A DNA stretch of 64,000 nucleotides. It comes from Pseudomonas alcaliphila JAB1 (GTDB lineage: Bacteria; Pseudomonadota; Gammaproteobacteria; Pseudomonadales; Pseudomonadaceae). The position numbers were made by a program, and so were the translations under genes. Positions 37,351-46,456 of this stretch are shown in pieces. Below the pieces are notes generated by a model, which worked only from the letters and a program-made list of their open reading frames with translations, did not search any database and had not been told where the DNA came from. The DNA lies in assembly GCF_001941865.1 (NCBI RefSeq), contig NZ_CP016162.1, forward strand, positions 3,967,501 to 4,031,500, in the 5' to 3' direction. Position 1 is the first letter of the stretch. Every line of letters starts with the position of its first letter.

Positions 37351-38676
37351 ATGCGCCGCGTACTGAACGACCTGAAAATCATGATCCTGGCCAACCTGTG
37401 GATCGTCCCCGTGGTGGCTGGATTGGTCTGGGCCTTGTTCCAGTTCGTCCCACCACCTCCGACGATGAGTGCCAGCATGGCCACCGGCAGCCAGGGCGGC
37501 GCTTACCAGCAGTTCGCCGAGCAGCTCAAGGAAGAGCTGGCCAAGGAAGGTTTCAACCTGAAGCTGGTGCCCACCTCCGGCTCGCGTGACAACTTGCAGC
37601 AACTGCTGGCCGATGATCCCGACGTGCAGATCGCCCTGGTGCAGAGCGGCCTCGAACGCCAGCTGAGCGAGGCCGAACGCGACCGTCTGCACAGCCTCGG
37701 CGCCATCTATCAGGAGCCTCTTTGGCTGTTCTACCGGCGTGATGTCAGCCTCGACCGCATCGCTGATCTCCAACCACTGCGCGTAGCCCTGGGCGGCGAA
37801 GGCAGCGGTACTCGTGCTGCCAGCGATGCCGTACTCGGTGCCAATGGCATCACCCCCGAACAGTATCCCGAGACCTGGCAAAGCATCGGCGGCAGCAAAG
37901 CCGCACGTGCCCTGATGGCTGGCGAGCTGGACGCCGGCTTCTTCGTCGGCCCGGCAGAAAACCCACTGGTGCAGCACCTGGCGGCCAACCCGGACATCGC
38001 CCTGGCACACTTTCGTCGCGCAGCCGCCTACGAGGCGCGCCTGCCGTTCTTCAATCAGGTGAAGGTCGGCGAAGGCCTGCTCGATCTGGCCAGCAACGCA
38101 CCAGACCGCGACATCGTCACCCTGTCTCCGGTCGCCACCCTGGTAGTCAACGACGACTTCAACCCAGGCCTGGTGCCGCTGTTTCTCGAGGCCAGCCGTG
38201 AAGTGATGCGGGGCGGTACCCTGCTCGATACCGCAGGCACCTTTCCCAGCGCCGAGCCGCGCACCTTCGAACTGCACAAGGATGCCGGGCATTACTACGA
38301 CAAGGGCCTGCCGATCCTGCAGCGCTACCTGCCGTTTCGCATCGCCTCGCTGGCCGATCGCTACATCATCCTGCTGATCCCCCTGATCGTGGTGATGATT
38401 CCGCTGTTCAAGGCGGTGGGACCGATTTACCAGTGGCGCATCCGCGCGCGCATCTACCGCTGGTACAAGTACCTGCGCGAGATCGACCGCAAGCTGCACG
38501 CAGGTTCCCTGCCGGATGCGCTCGGCAGCGAAATCGAGCGCCTGGAGAAACTGGAAGACGAACTCGCCGCGGTGGAAGTGCCGCTGTCGTACTCCAACGA
38601 GTTGTACGAGTTGCACATGCATGTGCGCTACGTGATCGAACGACTGCGCGTGCTGCAGCGACGCCGGCAGGCATAG
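37351..38676 (+). CDS. Membrane-tethered TAXI-family solute-binding protein
   Basis: 441 aa. TM1 ~8-30, periplasmic TAXI domain ~38-320 (MATGSQGGAYQQFAEQLKEE is the ligand-loop signature; PTSGSRDNL follows), TM2 ~338-356 (YIILLIPLIVVMIPLFKAV), and an ~85-aa charged cytoplasmic tail with helical heptads (EIERLEKLEDELAAVEV). Typical TAXI binding proteins are exported and serve TRAP transporters; this one is anchored at both ends and no DctQ/DctM genes are nearby. That topology resembles a sensor or a docking subunit. Role not established. Confidence 0.85.
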   Translation: MRRVLNDLKIMILANLWIVPVVAGLVWALFQFVPPPPTMSASMATGSQGGAYQQFAEQLKEELAKEGFNLKLVPTSGSRDNLQQLLADDPDVQIALVQSGLERQLSEAERDRLHSLGAIYQEPLWLFYRRDVSLDRIADLQPLRVALGGEGSGTRAASDAVLGANGITPEQYPETWQSIGGSKAARALMAGELDAGFFVGPAENPLVQHLAANPDIALAHFRRAAAYEARLPFFNQVKVGEGLLDLASNAPDRDIVTLSPVATLVVNDDFNPGLVPLFLEASREVMRGGTLLDTAGTFPSAEPRTFELHKDAGHYYDKGLPILQRYLPFRIASLADRYIILLIPLIVVMIPLFKAVGPIYQWRIRARIYRWYKYLREIDRKLHAGSLPDALGSEIERLEKLEDELAAVEVPLSYSNELYELHMHVRYVIERLRVLQRRRQA

Positions 38677-38742
38677 GGGTGGATCACGCTTCATCGATCC
38701 ACCACGGCAGTGGATTTACCCTCCTATAGCTTGCGCAAGCAC

Positions 38743-38766
38743 TGTGGGAGGGGCTTTAGCCGCGAC
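38743..38766. repeat. Half REP-like element TGTGGGAGGGGCTTTAGC
   Basis: A single arm that closely matches the left arm of the element at 55013-55063. It lies in the 193-bp gap between the TAXI protein and ndpA. Confidence 0.6.
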
Positions 38767-38869
38767 TTGCCACATGACGTCCACACCATTCACCGATGTA
38801 TCCGCACCAGAATCCATCACCCGCTTCGGGTAAACTGCGCCCCTGTTTGAATTTGCCCACGAGACCGCC

Positions 38870-39877
38870 ATGCCGATCCGCCACTGCATCGTCCACCTGA
38901 TCGACAAGAAGCCCGACGGCAGCCCCGCCGTGCTGCACGCTCGCGACAGCGAGCTGGCCACGTCGCAAGCCATGGAGAACCTGCTGGCCGACCTCAACGA
39001 GAGCTACAACGCCAAGCAGGGCAAGGCCTGGGGTCTGTTCCACGAAGAATCCGGCGCCTACCCGTTCAGCGGCTGGCTCAAGGCCTATCTCGACGGCGAG
39101 CAGGATTTCACCGCCTTCAGCCGTCAGGCCGTCGAACACCTGCAGAAGCTGATGGAAGAATCCAACCTCTCCACCGGCGGCCACGTGCTCTTGGCCCATT
39201 ACCAGCAGGGCATGACCGACTACCTGGCCATCGCCCTGCTGCACCACAGTGAAGGCGTGGCGGTGACCGACGCGCTGGACGTGACCCCGGCCAAGCACCT
39301 GGATCTGGGCCAGCTGCACCTGGCCGCGCGCATCAACATCAGCGAGTGGCAGAACAACAAGCAGTCCAAGCAGTACATCTCCTTCATCAAGGGCAAGAAC
39401 GGCAAGAAGGTCTCGGACTACTTCCGCGATTTCATCGGCTGCCAGGAAGGCGTCGACGGCCCGGGCGAGACCCGCACCCTGCTCAAAGCCTTCAGCGATT
39501 ACGTGGAAAGCGAGGATCTGCCCGAAGAGCAGGCCCGCGAGAAGACCAAGACCCTGGTAGGCTACGCCACCGGCCAGGCCAAGATGGGCGAGCCGATCAC
39601 CCTGGAAGAACTCTCAGGTCTGATCGATGAAGAGCGCCCCAAGGCCTTCTATGAGCACATCCGCAACAAGGACTACGGCATGGCCCCGGAATTTCCGGCG
39701 GACAAACGCACCCTCAGCCAATTCCAGCGTTTTACCGGCCGCGCCGAAGGCCTGTCGATCAGCTTCGAGGCGCACCTGCTGGGTTCGAAGATCGAGTACG
39801 ACGAGGGCCGCGACATGCTGATCATTCGCCAGTTGCCGACCCAGTTGAAGGACCAGCTCAAGCGTCGTCAGGATTGA
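38870..39877 (+). CDS. ndpA: Nucleoid-associated protein NdpA (YejK)
   Basis: 335 aa, usual length for the NdpA/YejK family. N-terminus [20 protein letters not shown] and the block [22 protein letters not shown] are family patterns. A cytoplasmic nucleoid-associated protein; in E. coli YejK copurifies with topoisomerases. Promoter and start lie downstream of a REP half-element; the gene is followed by a nested palindrome. Confidence 0.93.
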   Translation: MPIRHCIVHLIDKKPDGSPAVLHARDSELATSQAMENLLADLNESYNAKQGKAWGLFHEESGAYPFSGWLKAYLDGEQDFTAFSRQAVEHLQKLMEESNLSTGGHVLLAHYQQGMTDYLAIALLHHSEGVAVTDALDVTPAKHLDLGQLHLAARINISEWQNNKQSKQYISFIKGKNGKKVSDYFRDFIGCQEGVDGPGETRTLLKAFSDYVESEDLPEEQAREKTKTLVGYATGQAKMGEPITLEELSGLIDEERPKAFYEHIRNKDYGMAPEFPADKRTLSQFQRFTGRAEGLSISFEAHLLGSKIEYDEGRDMLIIRQLPTQLKDQLKRRQD

Positions 39878-39884
39878 TGCATTT

Positions 39885-40009
39885 GTAGGGTGGACCGGGC
39901 GGCGATCCGCTTTAGCCCACCAAAACGATCCTGGCCCATCTGTTCTATTTCGGTGGGCTAAAGCCCACCCTACGAAAACTAAAACGGATCGCCGCCCCGC
40001 CCACCCTAC
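39885..40009. repeat. Nested palindrome GTAGGGTGG...CCACCCTAC
   Basis: Outer arms at about 39885-39912 and 39985-40009 (GGCGGCGATCCG / CGGATCGCCGCC), inner arms TTTAGCCCACC (39911-39921) and GGTGGGCTAAA (39952-39962), followed by a second CCACCCTACG (39966). A cruciform-prone intergenic repeat between ndpA and the glutaredoxin gene. Confidence 0.75.
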
Positions 40010-40089
40010 GAGCCACGGGCTGATATGGCGGTACGACCCGGTGCGGTTTACCCTGAGATGACCGCGCTATCACACAAGGATGCGAAATC

Positions 40090-40410
40090 ATGAAGACGAT
40101 TGTGCTGCTGCTCGCCGCCCTGGCTCTGTGGCAGAACTGGGACAAGATCGAGCGCTGGCTCAACCCACCGCAGGCCGGTAACGCCAGCGGCGAGATCGTG
40201 CTCTACGCCACGCAATGGTGTGGCTACTGTGCCAAGACGCGCGAGCTGTTCGCCGAAGACGGCATCGCCTATCGCGAAGTGAATATCGAGACCGATGCCG
40301 CCGGCCGTGCCCAGTACCAGGCGCTTGGCGGCCGCGGCGTGCCGGTGATCGACCTGCGCGGGCAGGTCATTCACGGTTACGACGTGCGCGCCATCCGCGC
40401 CGCCTACTGA
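40090..40410 (+). CDS. Membrane-anchored glutaredoxin-family protein
   Basis: 106 aa. An N-terminal hydrophobic anchor (~3-15, IVLLLAALALWQNW) and a glutaredoxin/thioredoxin fold with the redox motif CGYC in LYATQWCGYCAKTREL, then the cis-Pro GVPVIDL loop. Could reduce periplasmic or membrane-proximal disulfides, or face the cytoplasm; topology cannot be decided from the short anchor. It is convergent with the GST gene at 40429. Confidence 0.87.
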   Translation: MKTIVLLLAALALWQNWDKIERWLNPPQAGNASGEIVLYATQWCGYCAKTRELFAEDGIAYREVNIETDAAGRAQYQALGGRGVPVIDLRGQVIHGYDVRAIRAAY

Positions 40411-40428
40411 CAGACGGCGCGAGAGGCC

Positions 40429-41364
40429 TCAACGCGCCTCGATACGGAACCCCAGGCGCGGGAAGTGCACATGCACGACGCCGGCACGCTCATCCTCACG
40501 ACGCAGAATCAGCTCGTCGCGCCCGGCATGCAGCAACTCGCCCTGCACCGGGTCGACACCATAGTCCACCGCAGCAATGCTCACCGCCTGGCCAGCTTTG
40601 AAACCATTGGGGTCGAAGAAATCCTCGTTCGGCAGCGCTGCCGGAGTCGCTTCACGCGCCACCGCGATCGCCTGTTCGCTGCTCATCTCGCTCAACGACC
40701 CATGGCCGAAGCCGAGCACACGGCCAAGCCAGGCAGCAACTTCCGGGTAATCGTCGACCAGCGGCGAGGTGACCGGCGTGCCGCGCAGGAACCACAGGCA
40801 ATGGGCCACGGAAAAATCGGCGAGCGATGGTTCACCGAAGAGGAAATCGCCCTGCTCGCGCTGCAACTGGCGCTGCAATGTGCCCATCAGTGCCGGCCAA
40901 TTGTGCTTGGCCTGCTCCAGTGGCAGACGAGTCGCCGTACCACCAGAAAACAGCGCACCACGGTCGGCGGCGAAGGCTTTGGCGAACTCCGGCGGCACCT
41001 TGGCGAAGCGCAGCGCCATCGACTCGGGTTGGAACACCAGCGCCACGGCATGCTGGAACAACACCGAGTCGGCCCACTGCGCCAGCAGGCTGACATTGAA
41101 CTCCTGACCTTCGGGCAGCAGTGCCGGGGTTGCCTTCTCGGCTTCCAGGCGGCGAGCGATCAGCGCGGTATCGCAGTAGATGTCGGCGCCAACCTGCAGC
41201 ACCGGCGTCTTGCGGTAGCCGCCGGTCAGCGCGGTGAGATCGGGCTTGGGCATCAGTGGCGGGATCATCACCGAACGCCAGGACAGCTGCTTGAAGCCCA
41301 GCATCAGGCGGGCCTTCTCGGCGAACGGCGAGGTCGGGTAGTGATGAAGGATCAACTCATGCAT
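40429..41364 (-). CDS. Glutathione S-transferase-like protein with extra C-terminal domain
   Basis: 311 aa, longer than ordinary GSTs (~200-230). N-terminal thioredoxin-like half begins HELILHHYPTSPFAEKARLML, with the glutathione-side residues KTPVLQ and DTALIARRLE; an all-helical middle follows (~90-215); the last ~90 residues (FDPNGFKAGQAVSIAAVDYG and VHVHFPRLGFRIEAR) form a separate small beta domain. Cytoplasmic. Transferase substrate unknown. Confidence 0.85.
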   Translation of the reverse strand: MHELILHHYPTSPFAEKARLMLGFKQLSWRSVMIPPLMPKPDLTALTGGYRKTPVLQVGADIYCDTALIARRLEAEKATPALLPEGQEFNVSLLAQWADSVLFQHAVALVFQPESMALRFAKVPPEFAKAFAADRGALFSGGTATRLPLEQAKHNWPALMGTLQRQLQREQGDFLFGEPSLADFSVAHCLWFLRGTPVTSPLVDDYPEVAAWLGRVLGFGHGSLSEMSSEQAIAVAREATPAALPNEDFFDPNGFKAGQAVSIAAVDYGVDPVQGELLHAGRDELILRREDERAGVVHVHFPRLGFRIEAR

Positions 41365-41397
41365 GGCGCGCTCCGCGTCGGCTCAAAAGTCCTCAGC

Positions 41398-41709
41398 TTA
41401 CCCGCGCGACACCTGCACGCAACCGCCTGAGGCTGATGAACCGCCATCAACGGCCAGAATGAGCGCTTCTTTGGCGCTTTTGCTCAGGCGCTTGATCGCC
41501 CGTTCACGGCGCAACGCATCACCCTTGCCGGCACAGGCTTCGACGTAGGCCAGCGCCAGCGCCGGGCTGGTATGGAAGAACCGGGCACCCTTGCCGCTCT
41601 GGTGCTGGGCGAAACGCCGCTGCGGGTCATCGCTGATGCCGCAATACAGCGCGCCATTGGCGGCGCGCACCAGATAGACGAACCAGGCCTTTTCGACTGC
41701 TGCATTCAT
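41398..41709 (-). CDS. GIY-YIG nuclease-family protein
   Basis: 103 aa from the ATG at 41709. YhbQ-type small GIY-YIG protein: [20 protein letters not shown] carries the Y...YCGI motif, then R in [19 protein letters not shown], and a terminal Glu in RRERAIKR. The ATG overlaps the stop of the phosphatidylcholine synthase gene, so it is coupled to it. Members may nick DNA or act in repair; function largely unknown. Confidence 0.87.
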   Translation of the reverse strand: MNAAVEKAWFVYLVRAANGALYCGISDDPQRRFAQHQSGKGARFFHTSPALALAYVEACAGKGDALRRERAIKRLSKSAKEALILAVDGGSSASGGCVQVSRG

Positions 41710-42458
41710 CCGCGCGCGGGAAACCACTCACGTGCCGAGCGCCACAGACACATGCCGACGAAGTAGGCCGAAGCCAACCACCAGAGCGCCAGCAACCAGA
41801 ACTGATTGACCGGGTACTGCAGGATCAGCAGCGCGCTGGAGAGCATCCAGACGAAGGTCACCAGGATGTTCAGCGGCATGAACTGACGCACGCGGAACGG
41901 GTGCAGGAACTTCATCTTGGTCAGGGTCAGGCCGGCCAGCAGGACGATAATGGCCAGGGTGATCCAGGGGTGCACGTCGAGGATGTAGAAATACAACACG
42001 ACCACGTTCCACGCCGCCGGGAAGCCGACGAAGTAGTTGTCCTTGCTCTTCATGTTCAGGTTGCAGAAGCAGAACAGCGAAGACAGCAGAATCAGGCCCA
42101 CGGCGAACAGCGGCGTGTAATCCGGCAGGGGGATGAAGCGGTAAAGAAAGATGGCGGGGATGAATACGTAGGTCAGGTAATCGATCACCAGGTCGAGGGT
42201 CGAGCCGTCGAAATGCGGCAGTACACCCTTGACGTCATAGCGGCGCGCCAGCGAGCCGTCCAGACCGTCGACCAGCAGCGCCAGGCCGAGCCACAACAGG
42301 CATTGCGTGGGTTGGCCGTCGAGTACGGCCAGCAATGCCAGCAGGGCGAGGATCACGCCACTGGCGGTAACAGCATGGACCCCCCAGGCTTTGGCCTGTT
42401 TTACGGCAACGATCAATTCGGTCACGGCAGGTCTCGATTGGCAGTGGAGGTGCGGCAC
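41706..42458 (-). CDS. pcs: Phosphatidylcholine synthase
   Basis: ~250 aa, about eight membrane spans. CDP-alcohol phosphotransferase motif spans [12 protein letters not shown] then [14 protein letters not shown], i.e. DGxDGxxAR..(x8)..DGxxxDxxxD. The protein makes phosphatidylcholine from choline and CDP-diacylglycerol in the inner membrane, as in P. aeruginosa. GTG at 42458 is one possible start; GTG at 42425 is an alternative. It overlaps the GIY-YIG gene by 4 nt. Confidence 0.9.
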   Translation of the reverse strand: MPHLHCQSRPAVTELIVAVKQAKAWGVHAVTASGVILALLALLAVLDGQPTQCLLWLGLALLVDGLDGSLARRYDVKGVLPHFDGSTLDLVIDYLTYVFIPAIFLYRFIPLPDYTPLFAVGLILLSSLFCFCNLNMKSKDNYFVGFPAAWNVVVLYFYILDVHPWITLAIIVLLAGLTLTKMKFLHPFRVRQFMPLNILVTFVWMLSSALLILQYPVNQFWLLALWWLASAYFVGMCLWRSAREWFPARG

Positions 42459-42524
42459 CCGGTGTGCGCACTCTTTATTGAAGGCTAAGACCGGCTAGCC
42501 TACCACTGCGTTCCTTCGCTCGCC

Positions 42525-42995
42525 TCAGCGCGTGCCACGAAACTGGGCCAGCCCGCGTGCCGCCTGTCGACGAATGGCAGCCTGAACCGGTGGCGCCCAC
42601 CCCAGCAGAAGCCCTTTGCCACCTAGCGCCTGACGTGCCCAGCGCCAGAGATCGAAGTGATCGCGATGCTCGACGATCAGCCCGTCGCGAAACACGAAAC
42701 GCGCCTGAATATGGTTGACCACCTGACGACCGGTGGCGCTGAAACGGTAGCTGGCGACCCAGCGCGCGCTGCCGACATGATCGTCAGCGTGCACCGAGTC
42801 GAAGGTCAGCGAGAAGTCTTCGGCGCGGCTGCACAGCATGCGCCACATATCGCCCGCCTCCGCGCCGTGCAGGTCGACGAAGACCGGATCGGAGAAACGC
42901 ACGTCCTCGGCGTAACAGCCAGCCATGGTCTCGGCATCGAGCTTCTGGAAGGCGCTGTAGAAACGCTGGATCAACTCGGCGTTGGCATGGCTCAT
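42525..42995 (-). CDS. NTF2-like (SnoaL fold) protein
   Basis: 156 aa. Begins MSHANAELIQRFYSAFQKLD then ETMAGCYAEDVRFSDPVF, the standard opening of SnoaL-like polyketide-cyclase/NTF2-fold proteins. A conical alpha+beta cavity fold that binds small ligands or acts as isomerase/dehydratase; no function assignable. AGGAGC precedes the ATG. Divergent from the GlxA-family regulator. Confidence 0.85.
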   Translation of the reverse strand: MSHANAELIQRFYSAFQKLDAETMAGCYAEDVRFSDPVFVDLHGAEAGDMWRMLCSRAEDFSLTFDSVHADDHVGSARWVASYRFSATGRQVVNHIQARFVFRDGLIVEHRDHFDLWRWARQALGGKGLLLGWAPPVQAAIRRQAARGLAQFRGTR

Positions 42996-43157
42996 GGTTC
43001 GCTCCTGCGTATTTGTTGGTAATGACGGCGGTGCGCTTGGCGCGCCCTACGGCTCGATGTTGAATGCAGCCTAGTCTGGGCGCAGGCGGATGATGTGGCG
43101 ATTGGCTATAAAGACAACTTTGTGTCAATAATCGCCAATCCAATTCAGGTCACTGTC

Positions 43158-44099
43158 ATGCTGCGCATCGCCTTGTACGTCTGCCCGCAAACCATCTGCT
43201 CCAGCCTGAGCATGGCGCAGGATGCCTTCAGCCTGGCCAATCGCCTGGCCGGCGCGCCCACTTTTCAGTTGCAACGTTTCAGCCTCGATGGCCAGCCCGT
43301 GCAGTTGGAGTTCGCGCAGGTTCAGGTCGATGGCGGCCTTGAGCTGGCCGAGCAGGCCGACCTGCTGATCGTTCCCGCCACCGGCAGCGCCGTCACCCGT
43401 ACGCTGGAGAGCAACGCCAAGCTGCTGCCCTGGCTGGCCCAACGTGATCAGCAACAGGTGGCTAGCCTGTGCAGCAGCGCCTTCCTGCTGGCCGCTGCCG
43501 GCCTGCTCGATGGGCGCCAGGCGACCACCCACTGGGCATTGGCCGATTCGTTTTCCCGCCTATTCCCCCGAGTGAACCTGCGCAGTGACCTGCTGCTGAC
43601 CGAGGACGGCCCGCTGTTCTGCTCCGGTGGTGCTCAGGCCGGGCTCGACCTGTGCCTGCACCTGATTGCCCTGCATGCCGGTGAATGGCTGGCGCAACAG
43701 GTGGCCAGCGCCATGGTGATCGAGCGTCAGCGCGGTACGCAGACGCGTTTCGCGCCGCTGTTGCCCAGCAGCGAGGACAAGTCCCTTGCCCCGCTGCTGG
43801 CCTGGCTACGCGAGCATCACGCCGAGACAATTGATCTCAACCGTTTGGCACAACAAGCCCATTGCTCGGCGCGCACCCTGCTACGCCGTTTCAAACAGGC
43901 CACCGGGCTGACCCCGGGCGATTACCTGCAGCGCCTGCGTATCAGTCTGGCACAGCAGGCACTGGCCGATTCGGCGCAGTCGCTGGAGCAGGTCGCCAGC
44001 CAGGTCGGGTTCGCCGACCGCGCCACCTTCGCCAAGCGCTTCAAGCAGTTATGCGGGGAAACGCCGGGCGCCTTCCGCAAGCGCATGCGGCGCCACTAG
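43158..44099 (+). CDS. GlxA-family (DJ-1/PfpI + AraC) transcriptional regulator
   Basis: 313 aa from the ATG at 43158. N-terminal DJ-1/PfpI-like amidase fold (~1-170; the elbow is VASLCSSAFLLAAAGLLDG) and C-terminal AraC/XylS double HTH (~215-313; CSARTLLRRFKQATG and VGFADRATFAKRFKQLCG). Regulators of this group sense amine or amino-acid-derived metabolites such as arginine, carnitine or glycine betaine. The gene is followed by three tandem 160-bp repeats. Confidence 0.88.
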   Translation: MLRIALYVCPQTICSSLSMAQDAFSLANRLAGAPTFQLQRFSLDGQPVQLEFAQVQVDGGLELAEQADLLIVPATGSAVTRTLESNAKLLPWLAQRDQQQVASLCSSAFLLAAAGLLDGRQATTHWALADSFSRLFPRVNLRSDLLLTEDGPLFCSGGAQAGLDLCLHLIALHAGEWLAQQVASAMVIERQRGTQTRFAPLLPSSEDKSLAPLLAWLREHHAETIDLNRLAQQAHCSARTLLRRFKQATGLTPGDYLQRLRISLAQQALADSAQSLEQVASQVGFADRATFAKRFKQLCGETPGAFRKRMRRH

Positions 44100-44112
44100 G
44101 CACCCAAGGTGT

Positions 44113-44573
44113 CCGAAGGCTGATGCCAATCAAAAACGGCTTTTCGTAGGAGCCCCGCCCCGGGGCGAAGCTTTTCCTATCAGCGCCGCCCCGGTTCGCG
44201 GCGGGGCGCCGCTCCTACAAATTGTTGGCATGGCCGCCTGATCGAGTGGCCTCAGCAACAAACCAAGGAAGCCCGAAGGCTGATGCCAATCAAAGCGGCT
44301 TTTCGTAGGAGCCCCGCCCCGGGGCGAAGCTTTCGAATCCACGTCACCCAGATTCGCGGCGGGGCGCCGCTCCTACAAATTGTTGGCATGGCCGCCTGAT
44401 CGAGCGGCCTCAGCAACAAACCAAGGAAGCCCGATGGCTGATGCCAATCAAAACGGCTTTTCGTAGGAGCCCCGCCTCGGGGCGAAGCTTTCGAATGCGC
44501 CGCCCCGGTTCGCGGCGGGGCGCCGCTCCTACAGATTGGTGGCATAGCCAGATGGAGCGGCACCAGCATCGGC
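44113..44573. repeat. Three tandem ~160-bp repeat units, each with a REP-like hairpin
   Basis: Near-identical units begin at 44113, 44273 and 44431 (spacing 160 and 158 bp) with CCGA(A/T)GGCTGATGCCAATCA. Each unit contains a hairpin: CGTAGGAGCCCCGCC...GGGGCGCCGCTCCTAC (first at about 44146-44218), followed by ATTG(T/G)TGGCAT and, in the first two units, GCCGCCTGATCGAG. The third unit is shorter and runs into the 3' end of the group II intron. Not a CRISPR array: spacers are not unique and units are long. Confidence 0.9.
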
Positions 44574-44655
44574 ATAGGGGGCAGTTCTGATGAACTGCGC
44601 CCCTGCCACACCACCCGGCATGCGGGTCCGCACCGGGCGGTTCGAGGGATTGAGG

Positions 44656-46023
44656 TTATGAGAGTCGGGCTAATCCCAGGCGGTCGAACCAGGCCAGGTT
44701 CAACACCCTATTGAGTAGCTTGCCGCTGTTGCACCACCAGCGCCGGCTGTTGGCCGCCACCCGTTGTGCCACTGTACGACTTGCCCCCAGTGCGCGTAGC
44801 TCCCGGAACATGGTCTTGCCTTGCTTCCACTGCTTGAGCTGGATCGCGCGCAACCGATGACGCAGCCACTCGTCCAGCATCTGCCAGACTCGCGACGTTT
44901 GCGCCAACCGGTAGTAGCCCTTCCAGCCCTCCAGGTAGGAACTCAGGCGTTCAACGACCTGCTGCAGACTGCGACCGCACGAGCGGCGGCTCAGTTGCCG
45001 AACTCGTTGCTTGAACGCTTCCAGCGCCTTCTTCGCCACCGTGCGCTTGATCACCCCTTTCGGGGCTACCCAGAAGCTGTACCCCAGGAACTTGCGCCCC
45101 GCAAAGACACTGCTCACGCGGCTCTTGGCCTCGTTGATCCTCAAGCGAAGCCTGGCGTACAAACGGCGTAGCAGCGCCATCACCCTTTCCCCCGCTCGGC
45201 GGCTGTGCACGTACACGTTGCAGTCGTCGGCGTAGCGAACGAAACAGTGACCGCGGCGCTCCAGCTCCTTGTCCACTTCATCGAGCAGCACGTTGGCCAG
45301 CAGCGGCGACAACGGGCCACCTTGCGGTGTGCCTTCATGCCGCTGCATGACCAGACCGCCATCAAGGATGCCGCTGTTCAGGTACGCTCGTATCAGACGA
45401 AGAACGCCTTGATCCGGGACGCGCTTGCGCAAGCGTTCAATCAGGATGTCGTGGTTGACACGGTCGAAGAACTTCTCCAGATCCACGTCCACCACAATCC
45501 GGCGCCCAGATTGCACATACGCCTGAGCGGCAAGCACCGCATCATGCGCACGGCGTCCAGGCCGAAAACCGTAGCTATGCTCGCTGAAACCAGGATCGAG
45601 CAACGGTTGCAGCACCTGCAGCAAGGCCTGCTGGATCAGACGGTCGGTCACCGTTGGTATACCCAGCTCGCGCTGGCTTCCGTCCGGCTTGGCAATCATC
45701 ACCCGCCGTACCGGACTGGGCCGGTACAACCCTGACAAGAGCTGCGCTCGAATCCCCGCCCACTCCGTCAGCAGCCGTTCGGCCGTCTGCTCTATGCTCA
45801 GTCCGTCGACACCCGCTGCTCCCTTGTTGGCTTTGACCCGCTTCCACGCTCGTTGCAGGTTTCCTCTCGCAAGGGCCCAATACAGCAGCCCTTGCCCTGT
45901 GCTGTCGGTTTCACCCCGCGGGCGCAGTGCCTCGTCGCTGACGGAGCGAATCACGGCTTCACCGCTCATCGCCTGCGCCCGCCCCACCTTCTGGTGAGCA
46001 TCTGACTTCAGGTCATGTCGCAT
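44656..46023 (-). CDS. ltrA: Group II intron reverse transcriptase/maturase
   Basis: 455 aa. RT domain motifs in order: KPDGSQRELGIPTVTDRLIQ, YGFRPGRRAHDAV, VVDVDLEKFFDRVNHD, EGTPQGGPLSPLLAN and the catalytic FVRYADDCNVY. A maturase (X) domain follows (~355-420, ERLSSYLEGWKGYYRL). No HNH endonuclease domain, as in class C. The protein splices the intron RNA and copies it into DNA targets by target-primed reverse transcription. Frame and length look intact, so the element may be active. Confidence 0.95.
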   Translation of the reverse strand: MRHDLKSDAHQKVGRAQAMSGEAVIRSVSDEALRPRGETDSTGQGLLYWALARGNLQRAWKRVKANKGAAGVDGLSIEQTAERLLTEWAGIRAQLLSGLYRPSPVRRVMIAKPDGSQRELGIPTVTDRLIQQALLQVLQPLLDPGFSEHSYGFRPGRRAHDAVLAAQAYVQSGRRIVVDVDLEKFFDRVNHDILIERLRKRVPDQGVLRLIRAYLNSGILDGGLVMQRHEGTPQGGPLSPLLANVLLDEVDKELERRGHCFVRYADDCNVYVHSRRAGERVMALLRRLYARLRLRINEAKSRVSSVFAGRKFLGYSFWVAPKGVIKRTVAKKALEAFKQRVRQLSRRSCGRSLQQVVERLSSYLEGWKGYYRLAQTSRVWQMLDEWLRHRLRAIQLKQWKQGKTMFRELRALGASRTVAQRVAANSRRWWCNSGKLLNRVLNLAWFDRLGLARLS

Positions 46024-46407
46024 CAGGATGGCCTATCGCACTCTCTCTCGTTCGGCCCTTCGTCAAAAAAAAAACTACTACGGCCTCTGCTGACTTCTCG
46101 CTCCGGCTCGACGCCGTTACCCTTTCAGGATCGAGGCGAGATCTCCCCAGGTAAGAACGCACTCCTTCTCTGCACAACCGCCGGATCTACGCCACTTCGC
46201 CTTGATCACCAGAGCTTTGCGGTTCATTGCCCGCTCGCCCTGCTCCATAGCGCCTTCTATCCGGTTCTTGTTCATCGGCTCGCAGATTACGCTCCACGCT
46301 TCCTCCCCACGCTCGGTCACCCTCACGCAGTTGCGCTTCACTTCGTTCGCTGTGATCAACTTACGGCGGGACTTGCACCCGCAGGAGTGCGCCCATGCTG
46401 GGCGCAC
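46024..46407 (-). ncRNA. Group II intron 5' ribozyme segment (domains I-IV part)
   Basis: 384 bp between the intron 5' end and the RT gene. Contains GTGCGCCCAGCATGGGCGCAC (5' end, domain I start) and GGGTGCAAGTCCCGCC, which are conserved ribozyme words, on the minus strand. No protein gene. Confidence 0.82.
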
Positions 46408-46410
46408 AAC

Positions 46411-46434
46411 GAAAAAGGGAGCCCGAAGGCTCCC
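46411..46434 (-). terminator. Terminator of the aapJQMP operon, intron insertion site
   Basis: Minus strand stem GGGAGCC / GGCTCCC with loop TTCG, then TTTTTC, 23 bases after the aapP stop. The intron starts 4 bases beyond (46407). Confidence 0.93.
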
Positions 46435-46456
46435 TGATCCATGGCGCAATGCCGGC

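Larger units (their letters stand above)
44574..46407 (-). mobile_element. Group II intron, bacterial class C
   Basis: ~1.83 kb. On the minus strand the 5' end reads GTGCGCCCAGCATGGG (from 46407), a class-typical start; the EBS-bearing domain I follows, the RT gene (44656-46023) lies in domain IV, and domain V/VI are near the 3' end, with ACCGCCCGGTGCGGACCC and AACTGCCCCCTAT ending at about 44574. The upstream exon is a rho-independent terminator: class C introns are known to insert just after such hairpins. Boundaries are inferred from consensus and could be off by a few bases. Confidence 0.9.

Noticed and set aside
44113..44573. Possible CRISPR array
   Set aside because: Units are ~160 bp and there are no unique spacers; it is a tandem REP-type repeat.
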